Below are positions 50,026 through 63,006 of a stretch of 64,000 bases of DNA, piece after piece. Source of the DNA: Rosellinia necatrix (taxonomy: Eukaryota; Ascomycota; Sordariomycetes; Xylariales; Xylariaceae); assembly GCA_021209875.1 (NCBI GenBank), contig JAGYVD010000004.1:682001-746000 (forward strand), given 5' to 3'. The position numbers and the translations under genes were made by a program. The notes beneath the pieces are model-generated. The model had not been told where the DNA came from and did not search any database. It saw nothing but the letters and a program-made list of their open reading frames with translations. Within the stretch, counting starts at the first letter, position 1. Every line of letters begins with the position of its first letter.

Positions 50026-53000
50026 ATGGAGCCAATAGCTATCGTTGGGTTATCTTTCAGGCTGCCCCAAGGTATTGTGGACGAACGCGAGCTTTGGACA
50101 GTCCTCAAGGATCGAGTCAATGTTTCAACTGACTGGCCACCGGAACGGGGGATTCTCGACTCTTTCTTCGACCATAATACGGTATGCTCTTACTCTAGTC
50201 CGCCCCTCAATTCTCAGTGGATGATGACTAAGATATGTAGACTCATTCACGCGGTGGCCATTTCCTCGCAGAGGATCCTGCGCTTTTCGACGCCCCGTTC
50301 TTTGCCATCACGGCCAAAGAGGCAGCTCAGACAGATCCCCAGCAGCGTATGGCTCTAGAAGCTACCTACCATGCTTTTGAAAACGGTTAGCCAGCCCCTT
50401 GGTTCCCTAAAACGACCACCATCTGGTAGAACTCGTGCCGTAATATATGTTCATTGCTAATGACTCTCATCGTCCTAGCGGGTTTGGTTCTTGAGGACGT
50501 ACGCGGAAGTAAAACCGCGGTCTTCAGCGCAACGATGTCTGATGACTATTCCCGCCTGGGTACTAAGGATTTTGATGGAGCGCCAACGGTTTATTCCGTG
50601 ACCGGCTGGCAACCTTCTATCCTCCCGAACAGGGTCAGCTGGTACTTCGATCTCCGTGGGCCCAGCGTGCATATTGACACAGCATGCTCGGGCACGATGG
50701 TCGCACTAGAAATGGCCTGTCAGGCAATTCGAGGTGGTAGCGCTACGATGGTTGGTCCACAGACTCTCTATTACCATAATTACCGGCACTTGAGCGCTGA
50801 TAGGCGTTGGCCCAACTAGGCTGTTGTCATTGGTGCAAACCTGCTGCTGGCCCCCGAAACGAGTGTGTTGCTGGATCAAGCGAAGTTTCTTTCTCCCGAC
50901 AGCAAGTGCTTTAGTTTTGATGCCAAAGCCAATGGCTACGCTCGTGGTGAAGGCATAGTGGCGTTCGTAATCAAGCCTTTAACTGAATCTGTTCGAGATG
51001 GCCATGTTGTCCGGGCTGTGATTCGAGGAATAGGGTCAAACCAAGATGGTCGAACGGCAACATTGACACAACCGAGCCCTGAGTCTCAAGAAACCCTCAT
51101 CCGTCGAGTCTACGCCGAGGCCGGCCTCGAATATGATACCACAAGGTATTTTGAAGCTCATGGTCTGTTTTTCTCTGCTATTACATCAAATTCGTACACT
51201 AAACTGAGTCCCACAGGAACCGGAACACCAATTGGTGATCCTATTGAATTAACCGCGATTGGGAATGTTTTCAAAAACTGCCGTTCGGTTCTAGATCCTC
51301 TCTTCGTGTAAGCTAGATCGAGTGCGATGCACGTTTTATTTTGAGTCTAGCTGACAAGAAGATAGTGGTTCCATAAAATCAAACATTGGCCATCTTGAAG
51401 GGGCCAGTGGCGGCGCGGGCATCTTGAAGGCCATCCTAGCGCTTGAAAAGGGGGTTGTGCCACCAACCGCCCTTTTCGAGACTATCAACCCGAACGTCGA
51501 CGCTGACTCTTTAGGGATCAAGGTAAATCAATACTTCCTATGTTTTTGTGTGCGTGAGCGTCGAGAGACCGATATTAATCTAGATTAAAAGGTTCCCACG
51601 CGTCAGATTGCCTGGCCGACATCAGGTCTCCGACGAGCTTCGGTCAACTCCTTTGGCTATGGAGGTACAAACTCCCACCTCATCCTTGACGATGCCTTTC
51701 ATTACCTCAACAGCCGTGATATGACGGGATTTCATCATTGTGGCATTCTCCCGAATGGCGATCACACGTCCTCGATTGTCAGGAAACAACAGCAAGAGGG
51801 CAGTGGAGATACCGACACTGAATCAGCATCATCGACAACCGTAGTTGAGCAGTACTTGCTTGTATGGAGTGCAGCGGAGAAAGGGGCACTTCAACGGCTC
51901 ACTAATAACTATCAAGACTACTTTCACGACAACATTACGGGCGGTGGCATCGCACTCAGTCAACTAGCATACACGTTGGCTGCTCGGCGATCGCTTATGC
52001 CATGGCGAACATTCGCATTGGTCAGTAGGAACGAAGTCGAGCAGCAGTTTCCTGCAAGAGGTCGTGTTAACCCCCTCTCATTTTCACCGTCCATGCGTAT
52101 TCCCAACGAGGATGTCAATGCTGCCTTCATTTTCACCGGCCAAGGGGCACAGTACTCGCAAATGGGCTTGAGTCTTCTGCAATATCCGGCGTTTGAAACA
52201 AGTCTGAAGAAGTCAGACGAGGTTATTGCTAGCTTAGGAAGCACCTGGTCGATTATCGGTATGTTCAATAGTAGCGCAATGTGGATTTCATTACTAAGTC
52301 GCATCATTGCTCGTGTTAGATCAACTACGCAGCGACAATAACATCAGCCACCCTAGTTACAGCCAACCTCTCAGCACCGCCTTGCAAGTTGCGCTGGTAG
52401 ATCTGCTCCGCAGCATGGGCGTTGTCCCAGTTGCGGTCGTAGGCCATTCCAGCGGAGAGATTGCTGCTGCATACACTTCTAGGGCACTGTCACACGAATC
52501 GGCTTGTGCGGTGGCGTATTTCCGAGGCCTACTGTCTGCACGCCTTCACGACACTGCTGAGGCCCAGGGTGCCATGATATCCGTCAATTTGTCGCAGGAC
52601 GAAGCGCAACGGTATGTGGACAGACTAAATCAAAATTCCGAATTCGATCAGATATGCATTGCCTGTATCAACAGCCCCCAAAATGTCACTTTATCAGGTC
52701 ATGCCAGCGCCATTGATATCGTCAAATCCGAGCTCGATGAGATGGACGTGTTCGCACAAAAGCTGAATACTGGAATCGCGTATCATTCTCCTGCCATGCG
52801 TGTCATTGCTGCCGAATATCTGGCCAGTATGAGCTCCGTTATGAATAGTTTGGACAATGACCACGGGAACACAGTCACCATGATCAGCTCCCTCACTGGT
52901 TCTATCGTGTCTCCAGAATCCCTGAGAGATCCCCAGTATTGGGTCGATAACTTAGTGTCGCCTGTGCGTTTCTCTGAGGCAGTCGAAAAATTAACGAAGG

Positions 53001-56000
53001 TGACTCCCGTTTCGTCATCGTTGCGAAAAACAGGATCCATTACGGATCTCATAGAGATCGGTCCTCATCCCGCCCTAAAAAGATCAGTGAAAGACTCACT
53101 TGTTTCCCCCTTACGCTATCACTTCACATTGAAGCGCAATGATCCGCCAGTTCCCACGATTCTCAACTTGTTAGGAACTCTGTTTTGCAACGGATATCCA
53201 GTATCGGTGTTAACTGGAAATGTACAGCGGAAGAACTGTCTTCCATATCTGATTAACTGCCCACCGTACCCATTTGATCACACTCGGCGCTACTGGACCG
53301 AACCACGATTAAGTAAGGAACTTCGACTCCGGCCCAAAGTATCCGGGTATGTGCTTGGAAGGCGAGCTCACGACCATGTCCACCTGCGTCCGCGATGGCG
53401 AAACTGGCTGTCAACTCAGACGATCCCATGGCTCAAGGATCATGTGGTAAGTAGAGCAAGCGCCTGGCCCAGATAAGCTATTAGGGGAGCTCGCTGGCAA
53501 AGGCAAAGACCTATTGCTAACCTCCTCTCATGACAGGTTTCAAAACAGCAGCTTTTTCCCGGTATGGGAATGATAGTGGCGGCGATAGAGGCGGTGAAGC
53601 AGATTGTCAATACGGACGACCGTGTCATTTCTAGCTTTGTATTCAGGAATGTAAGGTTTATAGCGCCGATTCAGGTACCGGATGCACCACAGACTCCCAC
53701 TGAGATTGTTCTCGAAGCGACGCCGCTGCGGAAAACTGTCGATAAAGAATTAACATCATTTGGCATTTCAATCTTCGCTTATTACAACGAACGTTGGTCA
53801 GATTGTTTCCAGGCTACTGTTCAGGCACATTATGAACCCAATGTTACGACCCCAGTTGATGGCGGCAACGAAGACAGACTAGACCATGATCTGGTTCGAG
53901 ACGAGTTTAACCAGGTTGCAGCATCCTGCGTAAAGCCCATTGACAAGCGAGCCTTCTATGATTTCTGCGAGGAACACGGCCTGGAATACGGTAGCGAATT
54001 TCAGCTTTTACAAAACATCGCATGGGATGGGCATAACAAGGTCACAGCCGAGATCGATATACGCCCGCGTGAGAATCACGAGAGGATCGATAGTCCTGTT
54101 CATCCCGCTGTGATGGACGCGGGCTCCCAGCTCATCGTAGCAACGATCTCAAGAGGCCTCTCTGACCATATCTCGACAATCGTGCCACAGAAAATGGACC
54201 AGATGTGGATATCTGCCAAGATATGGCAAGAGATTACATCAACGGTTCGTGTCGCAAGTGTTCGGGCTTCAGCGGTTGATCTAGACGACAACCCTACCAC
54301 TGTCACCACTTCAACGAAGGTGCTTGCTAGCGATGGCACGGTACTTTGTGCCGTCAACAGATTCACGTCGTCGGAGATCTCGCGTTACAGCCCACAGCAA
54401 GGCGCTGGAAAGGACGATGCTTTGTTGTATAATACCACCTGGAAGCCCCAGCTCACCCGCCTATCTTCTCGCATGTTGTCGGAGTACTGCAGCAACGCTG
54501 CGAAATCCGACGACAAGACGTCAGGAACCCTGGATGCGCCGATGATAGAGTCGGCTTTGCGGAATGCCGCGCGCAAGGCGTTACAGATTGTGACGGACGA
54601 AGAACTGGACGCCGCCCCCGCCCACATGCGGCGGTACGCGAGGGCGCTGAGGTGTCATTATGCATCGTCTCCACGCGCAGAAGGGGACGATCTGAGTGAA
54701 GCAGCCCTTGATCACCTACTGAGCCGATGCGAACAAAACCCCGCGACGCGAGCATTCTCCAAGGTTGCACATGCGCTGCCGGATATTCTGCGCGGACAGA
54801 CAGATCCGCTGGACTTGTTGTATGCCACGAAGGACGCCGAGAACCTCTATAACGACCTCGCAGACCAGCAAATGCGCGATGGCCAATTCGCGGCCTTTAT
54901 GGACCTGCTGTCTCATGAGAGGCCGGACCTCAAGATTCTAGAGCTGGGTGCTGGCACTGGCAGTATGTCTCGTCAGATCATCTCCGTTCTCCAACGGCTC
55001 GAACAGGAGACAGGCCAAACTCGATTCGCGAGTTACACCTATACCGACATATCACCAAGCTTCTTCGAAGCCGCTAAAAGTTCTCTCGGCATTGAATCTA
55101 GGTTGCGTTTCCAGACATTGGATGTAGAATATGATCCGGGTCAACAGTCTTTCGAACTCGAAAGTTATGATTTCATCGTCGTGGGTCTCGTGTTGCACGC
55201 CACTTCTGATCCGTTGGCCGCGCTGGCAAGATTACGACAGTTGTTGCGGCCGGGTGGATATATCGCATTCCAAGAGGTGGTTGTTCCCCGTAGTGCCCGC
55301 GCCAACGTGACTTTCGGCTGCTTTCAGGGCTGGTGGCTTGATACGACCGGCTCACGCGAGTACACCCCGCTTCTGGACGAGACGGAATGGGGGGAGCTCC
55401 TTACGAGGGCAGGCTTCACTGGCCCGGAGATGATTCTCCGAGATCACAAAACCCATGACAGTCACCTCTGCAGCATGTTTGTTTCGAGAGTTCCGCTCTC
55501 CACAGGCCGCGAGGCAGAAACAAACGGGCTGAGGACGCCGACTCTCAACCGGATTGTAATAATCGTGGACACGTGTTCTTCTCCACAACATGAAATGGCC
55601 CTTTATATCTCTGAGAGATATTCGAATACCCAGAGAGTCCTACTGTCCGAAGCGGCCAGTGAGACCTGCGATATTTCATCAAATGATGTCGTTGTTTGTT
55701 TGCTGGAACTGGGAGCCTCGCTCTTGTCGGATATCTCCACGCAAGATTTTCAGGCGGTACAGAACGTAGCACGGAAGGTTCAAAACCTTCTCTGGGTTTC
55801 GTCCCTGCCGGTTACTGAAGATGGATTGATTAATCCATTTGCTTCATTGGCGACGGGGACTCCTCCGGACCATCCGAAGCGAAGAAGATGAAAAAACCAA
55901 TTGTGACTTTGAACATCGAAGGTGGCACTCCACAGTTCACGGCGGACGCTGTCTTCCAATTGCTTGACACTTGGTTCACGGACAAGGACGCGTCTCGCGA

Positions 56001-58429
56001 AGTCGAGTACATCGTAAGAGACGGGAAGATTATGATCGGACGCTTAGTGCAAGAAGTCGAGCTGGATACCAAGCGACATTTGAGTGTCACCCCAAAACTT
56101 AGAGTCGAGCCGTGGGAATCCGGACCGCCCCTGGCCCTTCAAATTGGCGAGCCGGGACTGTTAAACACGCTTCGTTTCGTCGAGGATCACCAATATGCAA
56201 ACCACTTGGAATCTAATCATGTCGAGGTCAAGACAACAGTATGTCCGCTGAGCTTTCGCGATATATTTGTGGCCCTCGGTCGCATGGGAAGAGACCTGGG
56301 TGTGGAATGTGCTGGCATCGTCACACGTGTGGGAGAGTCGTGCCCTTACGACCTGAAGCCGGGCGATCGGGTGGTGATGCTCTCGATAGGGTGCATGAGG
56401 ACATACGTCAGATCAGTTGCGGATTTAGTCGTCAAGATCCCAGACAGCTTGGGTTCGCAAGAGGCCATCGCCTCCATTAATCCGGGGATCACGGCCTACC
56501 ACTCGTTGACGAATATCGCACAGCTGAAACGAGGCGAAAAGATTCTAATCCACTCTGGCGCAGGGAGTACTGGCCAGATGGCCATTGGACTTGCACAACG
56601 CATTGGCGCTGAGGTCTACACCACAGTTGGAAACGATAGCAAGAAGAAGCTGCTAATGGACCGGTTTGGCCTGCCTGGAGACCATATTTTCTTTAGCCGA
56701 GACACATCCTTCGCCAAGGGTGTCATGCGTATGACACGCGGCTATGGCGTGGACGTTGTGTTGAATTCATTGTCAGGGGAATCTCTGCGGGCCAGTGCGA
56801 CTTGTCTGGCGCCATACGGGCGATTCATAGAGATTGGGAAAGCAGATATCATGGCGGACTCAGGGCTACCCATGGGCAGCTTCTCCAAAAACAATATGTT
56901 CGCCACCGTTGATATGATCCATATTGCTCGAACAGACCAGAAGCTATTCGGGCAGCTGATGACGACGGTCCTCGATCTACTCACCAGGGGAGCAGTTGGG
57001 GGGCCTCTGCCTCTGCACGCATATCCTTTCAGCGAGGTCGAGAAGGCGTTCCGTTACATGCAGAGCGGCACGAATACGGGGCGGATTCTCTTGCTTGGGA
57101 ATGAGGGTGACATGGTCCCGGTGAGTGGCCCATGGAAATAGTCAAACCGTTCGTACCCGCTCACACGTCAACAGAAATTCATGACACATAGCCGCAGGTG
57201 GAGTTTCGACCCTAGCGCATCATACGTCGTCGCTGGGGGGTTCGGGGGGATCGGACGTGCCATATTGCGATGGATGGCCGCAAAAGGAGCAAGGCATCTC
57301 ATTGTCCCTTCCAGATCGCAGGCATCCTCACAGGCTGCCCAGGAGCTTGTCACGGAACTCGCCGTCGCAGGTGTACGCATAGAGTCGTCCCCGTGTGATG
57401 TAACAAGCGCGACCGAGTTAGAGGCTCTCCTGGACAAGTGCTCCTCTACATGGCCCCCGATCAAGGGATGCATCAACGCCATCATGCTGCTACAGGTACC
57501 CGGGCGACCCCCGAACAGCTAAACGGCTGTGTAGAGTTGCCTAGTCATCGCTAACAGTAGGCTAGGACGCGGTCTTCGGCAACATGTCGCATGCCCAGTG
57601 GTCCAGAGGACTGCGCGCTAAAGTTGACGCGAGCTGGAACCTTCACCGCTCACTACCGCACGACATGGATTTCTTTATCCTCCTCTCGTCGCTCGCCGGC
57701 ATCTACGGATCCTCTGGGCAAGGCAACTACTGTGCCGGCTGCACGTTCCAGGATGCCCTGGCGCGCAGTCGCACTGCCGCTGGCTATCGCGGCTCCGTAT
57801 CGATAGATCTTGGCTGGATGCGCACCATTGGAGTCATCGCCGAGAACGAAGAGTACCGCCGGAACCGCCGAGGTCTGAGCGACATGGGACAGGTCGAAGA
57901 AGCCGATCTGCTAGCGGTGCTGAACCACTACTGTGACCCGTCGGGCCCCAGCCACGACGCGGAGCGAAGTCAAGTCATGGTTGGTGTAGTCACCCCAGCA
58001 CATTTCCGAGCTCGTGGTGAGGGTGTTCCCAGCATGATGGAGAGGTCCTTGTTCGCGGGCTTCAACGCCTCCGGCTCGATGCAAGGCGACACTGTCAACA
58101 CGGGCGGGCCGATGGAGGGAGGTCCCGGGCGTTTGCTGCAACAGATGAGCACAACAGCCGAGAGGGGCGCCGTGGTGGAGGAGGCCCTCAAAGGCAAACT
58201 GGCACGGTCCCTAGACGTCGCGGCGGAGGACATTGACACTCGCCAGACATTGGCGGCATACAGCGCCGATTCACTCGTGGCCGTAGAGCTACGGAGTTGG
58301 ATTCGCAAAGAGTTCGGGGTGTCGGTGGCGGTATATGAGCTCATAGGGGGGGCTGATATTAGGGCAGTCAGTTGGTTGATAGCGGAGAGAAGTGAAGAGA
58401 GCAAAGAAGTTGCTCGGGACGCCGAGTAA
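50026..58429 (+). CDS. Highly reducing polyketide synthase, frame broken between MT and ER
   Basis: Type I iterative HR-PKS. Eleven exons (50026-50181, 50241-50385, 50479-50750, 50820-51162, 51217-51307, 51366-51522, 51592-52258, 52320-53446, 53537-57120, 57175-57495, 57566-58429) give about 2,574 residues if the breaks are ignored. KS: Cys in [33 protein letters not shown] and [28 protein letters not shown] and [41 protein letters not shown] and a Tyr in [23 protein letters not shown]. No thioesterase, as usual. Exon 9 is two bases over a whole number of codons: frame changes are apparent at about 55855-55870 and in the A run 55891-55896. The KR YxxxN motif has Cys instead of Asn and the DH HxxxGxxxxP motif has Lys instead of Gly. 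The product is unknown. Confidence 0.96.
55851..55900 (+). other. Double frame change in the HR-PKS
   Basis: Upstream sequence ends the conserved linker in one frame ([10 protein letters not shown]), the next conserved residues (LLRTIRSE) are in a second, and the following [10 protein letters not shown] is in a third. Each step equals one extra base, near GGGG 55855-55858 and AAAAAA 55891-55896. There is no room for an intron. Confidence 0.85.
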
Positions 58430-59641
58430 AGTGCCCCGTCCGTCACCCGTTTGCTCGGTCCGTGCAAGACAAGGGTTGATGTGTGATGATAGCGCCACGA
58501 TGCGCGGGAAACTGCCCGTCCGAGATGATACATGACTGGTCTCGGCTAAAAATCCATAGAACTCTATTTATGTCTAGAGACAAGGGAAGAAAGACCGGGG
58601 CCACTTACTACAGAGGTAGGGAATAAATAAATACCCAAGGTAGGGTGCGCATCATGTGAGGGCGATGATCAATTAATACAGTAGTAGATACCACTGAGCT
58701 CACACGCCCGTAACGCGACCCAGCCCCTGGCTTGCTTAAATACTGATAAAATAGAGGCCCGGCGGCTATAGTAGAGCCGCAACGTTACGGCCGGCATTAT
58801 AAGTCAGCACAAACTTTCGAGCTGAGTTTCCAATATTGCGTCCTGGATGGCATTGTCGGTGTCAGCTCATGTATCGAAGGCGGTCAGGACGCAAGCTGCC
58901 GCAACATAATCGGCACGATGGTGCAGTATAAACATGACATCCGAGCCTGTCTAAAAATGGACCGCCTGGGCTGGATGGGCAGCACATGGCAGCTGTGCAG
59001 TGTCAGGACGGGAGGCAGGTAGTGAAGGTGAGGGTGGATTTGGGGCCATTGCCAACAATATTAGCCCACTGAGTGCGGTTTTTTTTAGTCTGGGACTTTA
59101 GGCTGGTGGTTTATCCGGGCTGCGGCCGTCATCACAGTTATCTTGGCCTTTAGCGATTTGTTTTCAACAGTAAATTCGTTTACTGCCTTCGTTTTACGTC
59201 CCTAATTCTGTCTGGAATGTGGTTATTTCACGTTGAGTGATGCGATGAGGAGTTTCCGTCCTGCATATGTTCGGACGGTCTTTTGGAGCCGGCTCGGATT
59301 GTCAAACTACAAATAGCAACTGAGACAAGTTTTTCCTATTGGGTCGTGAACATCGTTCCTTTTTTTTCTTTGAGGATATAGTGAAGTAAGTACATCGCGT
59401 TCATTCCACTTAATACCGCTATCATCCAAGCAGCGGTGGATAGATACAGCTCCTGCTCGAGGAATCCGGCCCAAATGTATATACAACGACAAGTTTCGTA
59501 GGAGCTGCCTCGGTAGTTATTGCAAGTCAACCCATGGCACATGGTGGTAAGCCAATGCCTCCATATACACCCGCGACGCGCGCTCGTGTCCACTACTGGA
59601 AGTATGCATATCTAATATCGACTTGTCCGGACCGTTGGCCG
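58430..59641. other. Intergenic region, no gene seen
   Basis: About 1.2 kb downstream of the PKS, with the PKS 3' end and short frames only. No repeats or RNA genes were recognised. Confidence 0.6.
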
Positions 59642-60667
59642 TCATGTTGTGGCATTGCCGGTCTCGGGATCCCCGCGCCGGCCACCTCTCTTCCGGCACA
59701 GGTTATCCTTGGCGAGATTATAGAACGCCTCGACGACGATGAGGGCGAAGATGGAGAGCGGGGCGATGATGGCGATGATGGAGAAGACGTACGAGACGGC
59801 GCCGAAGGTGGCGTTGTCCTTCAGCTGGTTCGTGGCGAGCCCGACCTGCATGGCCGTCAGGACGAGGGCGATAAAGATGGCGGCGGTGGCGAGCGACGTG
59901 ACGTTGTCGTCGATCAGGCTGCTGTAGCTGCGCCAGCTGCGCACGTACGACGTGAACGGCGGGAACCGCGTGTACCGGCTGATCAGGTTGAGCCGCGACA
60001 GCCGCAGCTCGCCGCGCTCGAACCGCGGGTGCACTTCCCATCCCGGGCCGTTATAGTCGCCGCTGCCGCTGCCGCTGCCGCCGCCGTCCTTATTGTCGTG
60101 CTGCCACTGCTGCCACTTTTGCCGCCCCTCTAGAACCTCCCCCGCCAGCCGCCGCCAGTCCTCCCACCGGATCTCCGCCCCGTCCGCGCGCCGTGGTAGC
60201 AGCCGCTTCTCGTTCGCGATCGCGAAGTCGCTCTCGTATGCGATTAGGCACACGTACGTGTACAGGAACCCCAGCGCACACCGGCGCAGCTTCTGACTCG
60301 GCGGACACGGGCTGTCGCTCGCGGGCGGGCCGGACCGGGATGGGCGTGGGGATTTGTCGTGGAGATATCGTTCCCAGATGACGGGGTCCAAAAGGAACCG
60401 AGGCAGCGGCTTTATGAATATGTTGCCGTTGTTGGCCCAGATGAGGTGCATGTCTAGGCGCTCGTCCACTATGATGGTTCTCCCGGACGCGATCTGGTAG
60501 TTGAGGGGCTGCGCTGGGCGCCTGGCCCCGATCGCCCCGAAATACCACTGGTACGTTTCCAGCTTGGCTAGAGACAGTTCCCGGGATAGGAACTCTGGCA
60601 GAGCTTTGTCGTTCGGGACTTGAATTTTGGCACCGATGTCGCGGAAGGATGCTGGAAGATTATCCAT
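59642..60667 (-). CDS. Two-TM protein of unknown function
   Basis: A single-exon gene encoding 341 residues from ATG 60667 (the codon opening the frame upstream is TTG). The N-terminal half is soluble with LPEFLSRELSLAKLETYQWYFG and LWANNGNIFIKPLPRFLLDP-type blocks and WERYL; then a Gly/Ser linker, RFERGELRLSRLNLISRY, and two C-terminal helices (TSLATAAIFIALVLTAMQVGL and FSIIAIIAPLSIFALIVVEAF). This layout matches a widespread fungal family of unknown function that I believe is DUF6601; the family number is from memory and not certain. Probably a membrane-anchored protein with its main domain in the cytosol. Local G+C is clearly higher than in the flanks. Confidence 0.82.
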   Translation of the reverse strand: MDNLPASFRDIGAKIQVPNDKALPEFLSRELSLAKLETYQWYFGAIGARRPAQPLNYQIASGRTIIVDERLDMHLIWANNGNIFIKPLPRFLLDPVIWERYLHDKSPRPSRSGPPASDSPCPPSQKLRRCALGFLYTYVCLIAYESDFAIANEKRLLPRRADGAEIRWEDWRRLAGEVLEGRQKWQQWQHDNKDGGGSGSGSGDYNGPGWEVHPRFERGELRLSRLNLISRYTRFPPFTSYVRSWRSYSSLIDDNVTSLATAAIFIALVLTAMQVGLATNQLKDNATFGAVSYVFSIIAIIAPLSIFALIVVEAFYNLAKDNLCRKRGGRRGDPETGNATT

Positions 60668-63006
60668 ACTCGTGTATGACAACTGACATTCGCTCGAAAT
60701 AGGATTCGTGGGAGAATCATTTTGGGCGTTGTTGTTATTGCTACTTGGTTGGAGTACGTTTATCGTAAACTGAAGTCGATGATCAACTTAGACCATGAAC
60801 ATATTTCGCAGCTTCTCCTTACGGGATTGCTAGTGGCCGGCATGTCTCCCTGACTATGCCCACGCGAAGCTGGAGGTGAGGTTGCCATTCATGTAAAGAA
60901 ACCGATAAAACACGTATGAAAACACATGTATGCCTTGTTAAATCAAGTATGAAATGCACTAGGTGGTGATTCAAAACGCATGCATTCTTATATGACAATC
61001 GATACATACATGAAGGAGAGATAGATAACTTAGAGAGGCATTGAAGCTACCCTTTATAATATTGGAATCAGGCTCGGGCCGTCAGATCGAGCGGCCTTCT
61101 TTGCGGGGGTATGGGCTATCACTGCAATTCCATATCCCACGCAAAGCAGGGCTAGGAGCGGCAGGTTGTGATTACTGCAATGCAACAATGCTGTGACCCT
61201 GACAGCGGCTCTTTCAGCTTCGCGAACCTAGTCACCTCACCGCCAAGGCCTCGGGATTTAGTGCAAAGTAGGGTTGCAGCGCTAAGACAAGTACTAACAT
61301 GTCAAAGTTCCAACAATCAGAGATGGCCAACACGATGAAGGGAATATAAGAAATATCACTACTCGTCCTAGCACCAGGCCAGCCGCCCTTTATGATAGAG
61401 GCTCTTAGACAGGGGTCTCTACTTCGCCTTTAGCGATACATGTAGCATACTACGTCTACCTGAAAGCTGGGGCTGCCCCGCCATCCGAACACTTGGGCCG
61501 GGCGCCTACACTAGAAAGTACCTAGGGTGTGCTAATGATATACCGCCAAGATGATAGCTCGTACAACTATGCGAGGAGTTGACTTGGCCTTTCGCCGACA
61601 GCGAGCTAAGCCTAAATACGTCTGTATGTCAATTGTCTCAATAGCACAGCTATTAGTTTATAATGGATGGTGATACGGTAATATCGTTACCACAGCCCAT
61701 TAACACATACTACCATCATGAACCATCTCGGGGAAACCGAACTATTTGACCGTTTACCCCGATAACATTATTAGCGCCTCGGCCGTGGTCTCATAACCAA
61801 CACAACTCAAGGCACCGGGGCCTGAGTAATGCTCCCATGAGATGTTCCGACTTACACGGCTCTGCTGCAATACATTGGGAGTGTCCTACGCCTTCTGTAA
61901 TCGCCAGCGATCAACCCCCACGCGGATATCGCATCCGGCCTAGTGGTGGCGCTCTAACACCTACACTACAAAGCTAGCTCACTAATAGCCTCGATCGAAC
62001 GTATTGTGCTTGCGACCACTAAACCTTCTCTTGCCCATCCAGTGCATAACACGTGACCTAACGAGCGTGGCTGGCGGGCCGGGTTCAAATAGCTGAGCGT
62101 ACGTTGTTGGTTTACATTCTTTTTCTTAGGGTTGCTTGTCCAACTATGTAGATAGTTGAGCGGCAACGCCAGTATCCGTACACATGTTGCCAACTGGCGC
62201 GCACAGACTGGTTGGCCACAGGTTAATTCCTCTTACTTACTCTTTTCTTTCTCATCTATAGATTTTCCGCACAATACATCGCTTATTGCCGAAGGCATGC
62301 CCTCTTATTTGCGACTGATTCAACAAATAATAATATATACCTAATATAAAAGCCGCTATTCATACCTCGGGGGTATGCACTGCTTCCGTACTAATTTTTC
62401 TCTTATGCCTTGTATATCTGCAATAAGCTTAGACACATTAATTTTGTCCCAACCTAGAGTTGTCTTCGCGAGGCCGATGGAGAACCCTTCCATGTGTGAT
62501 GGACACTAGCTACATGCCCACCTAGTAGATTCCTTCTGTTACCTAGAACTTCTACTCTACAGTACCAATCTACTAGCTCCCTGAATTATTGTTATATTGG
62601 GACCGATATTATCTCCCTCCCTACCCTGAACCCTTCACCAGCGCCATTAGAAGCGCACTGTGATTCATGTCAGGGCTCGTATATAGAAGTGCTTACCGGT
62701 CTCCTCCAGTGTCAGCATCACGCTGCTGCTTCTACGGATTCAAATTTGCCGCCTCAAGGAAATTACATAATGCAAGTCAAGGCCGCAAAACCCCTTACCA
62801 CGCGGGTTGCGACTCATTTTCTAAGTATAATATATTAAGTTAACAACTCTAGTTTATAAAAGGACTTCTTCTTGTTCTGTTGGAATTTCATTCCACCAAC
62901 TACCTGTCAATCCCGATCTACTCCTCTTGCCCCAACATTTGGGATATGGGAACCACAAAAGTTTGTTCTTCTTCGATTTTTCTTTGGCTACGTTGTCTTG
63001 CATTTT
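60668..63006. other. Gene-poor region, no gene seen
   Basis: About 2.3 kb, A+T-rich in its second half, with stops in all frames and no supportable gene, repeat or RNA. Confidence 0.55.

Noticed and set aside
50751..50819. In-frame stop in the KS domain suggesting a dead PKS
   Set aside because: The stop lies in a 69-bp intron (donor GTTGGT, acceptor AACTAG) and the flanking residues SATM and [10 protein letters not shown] join in phase 0.
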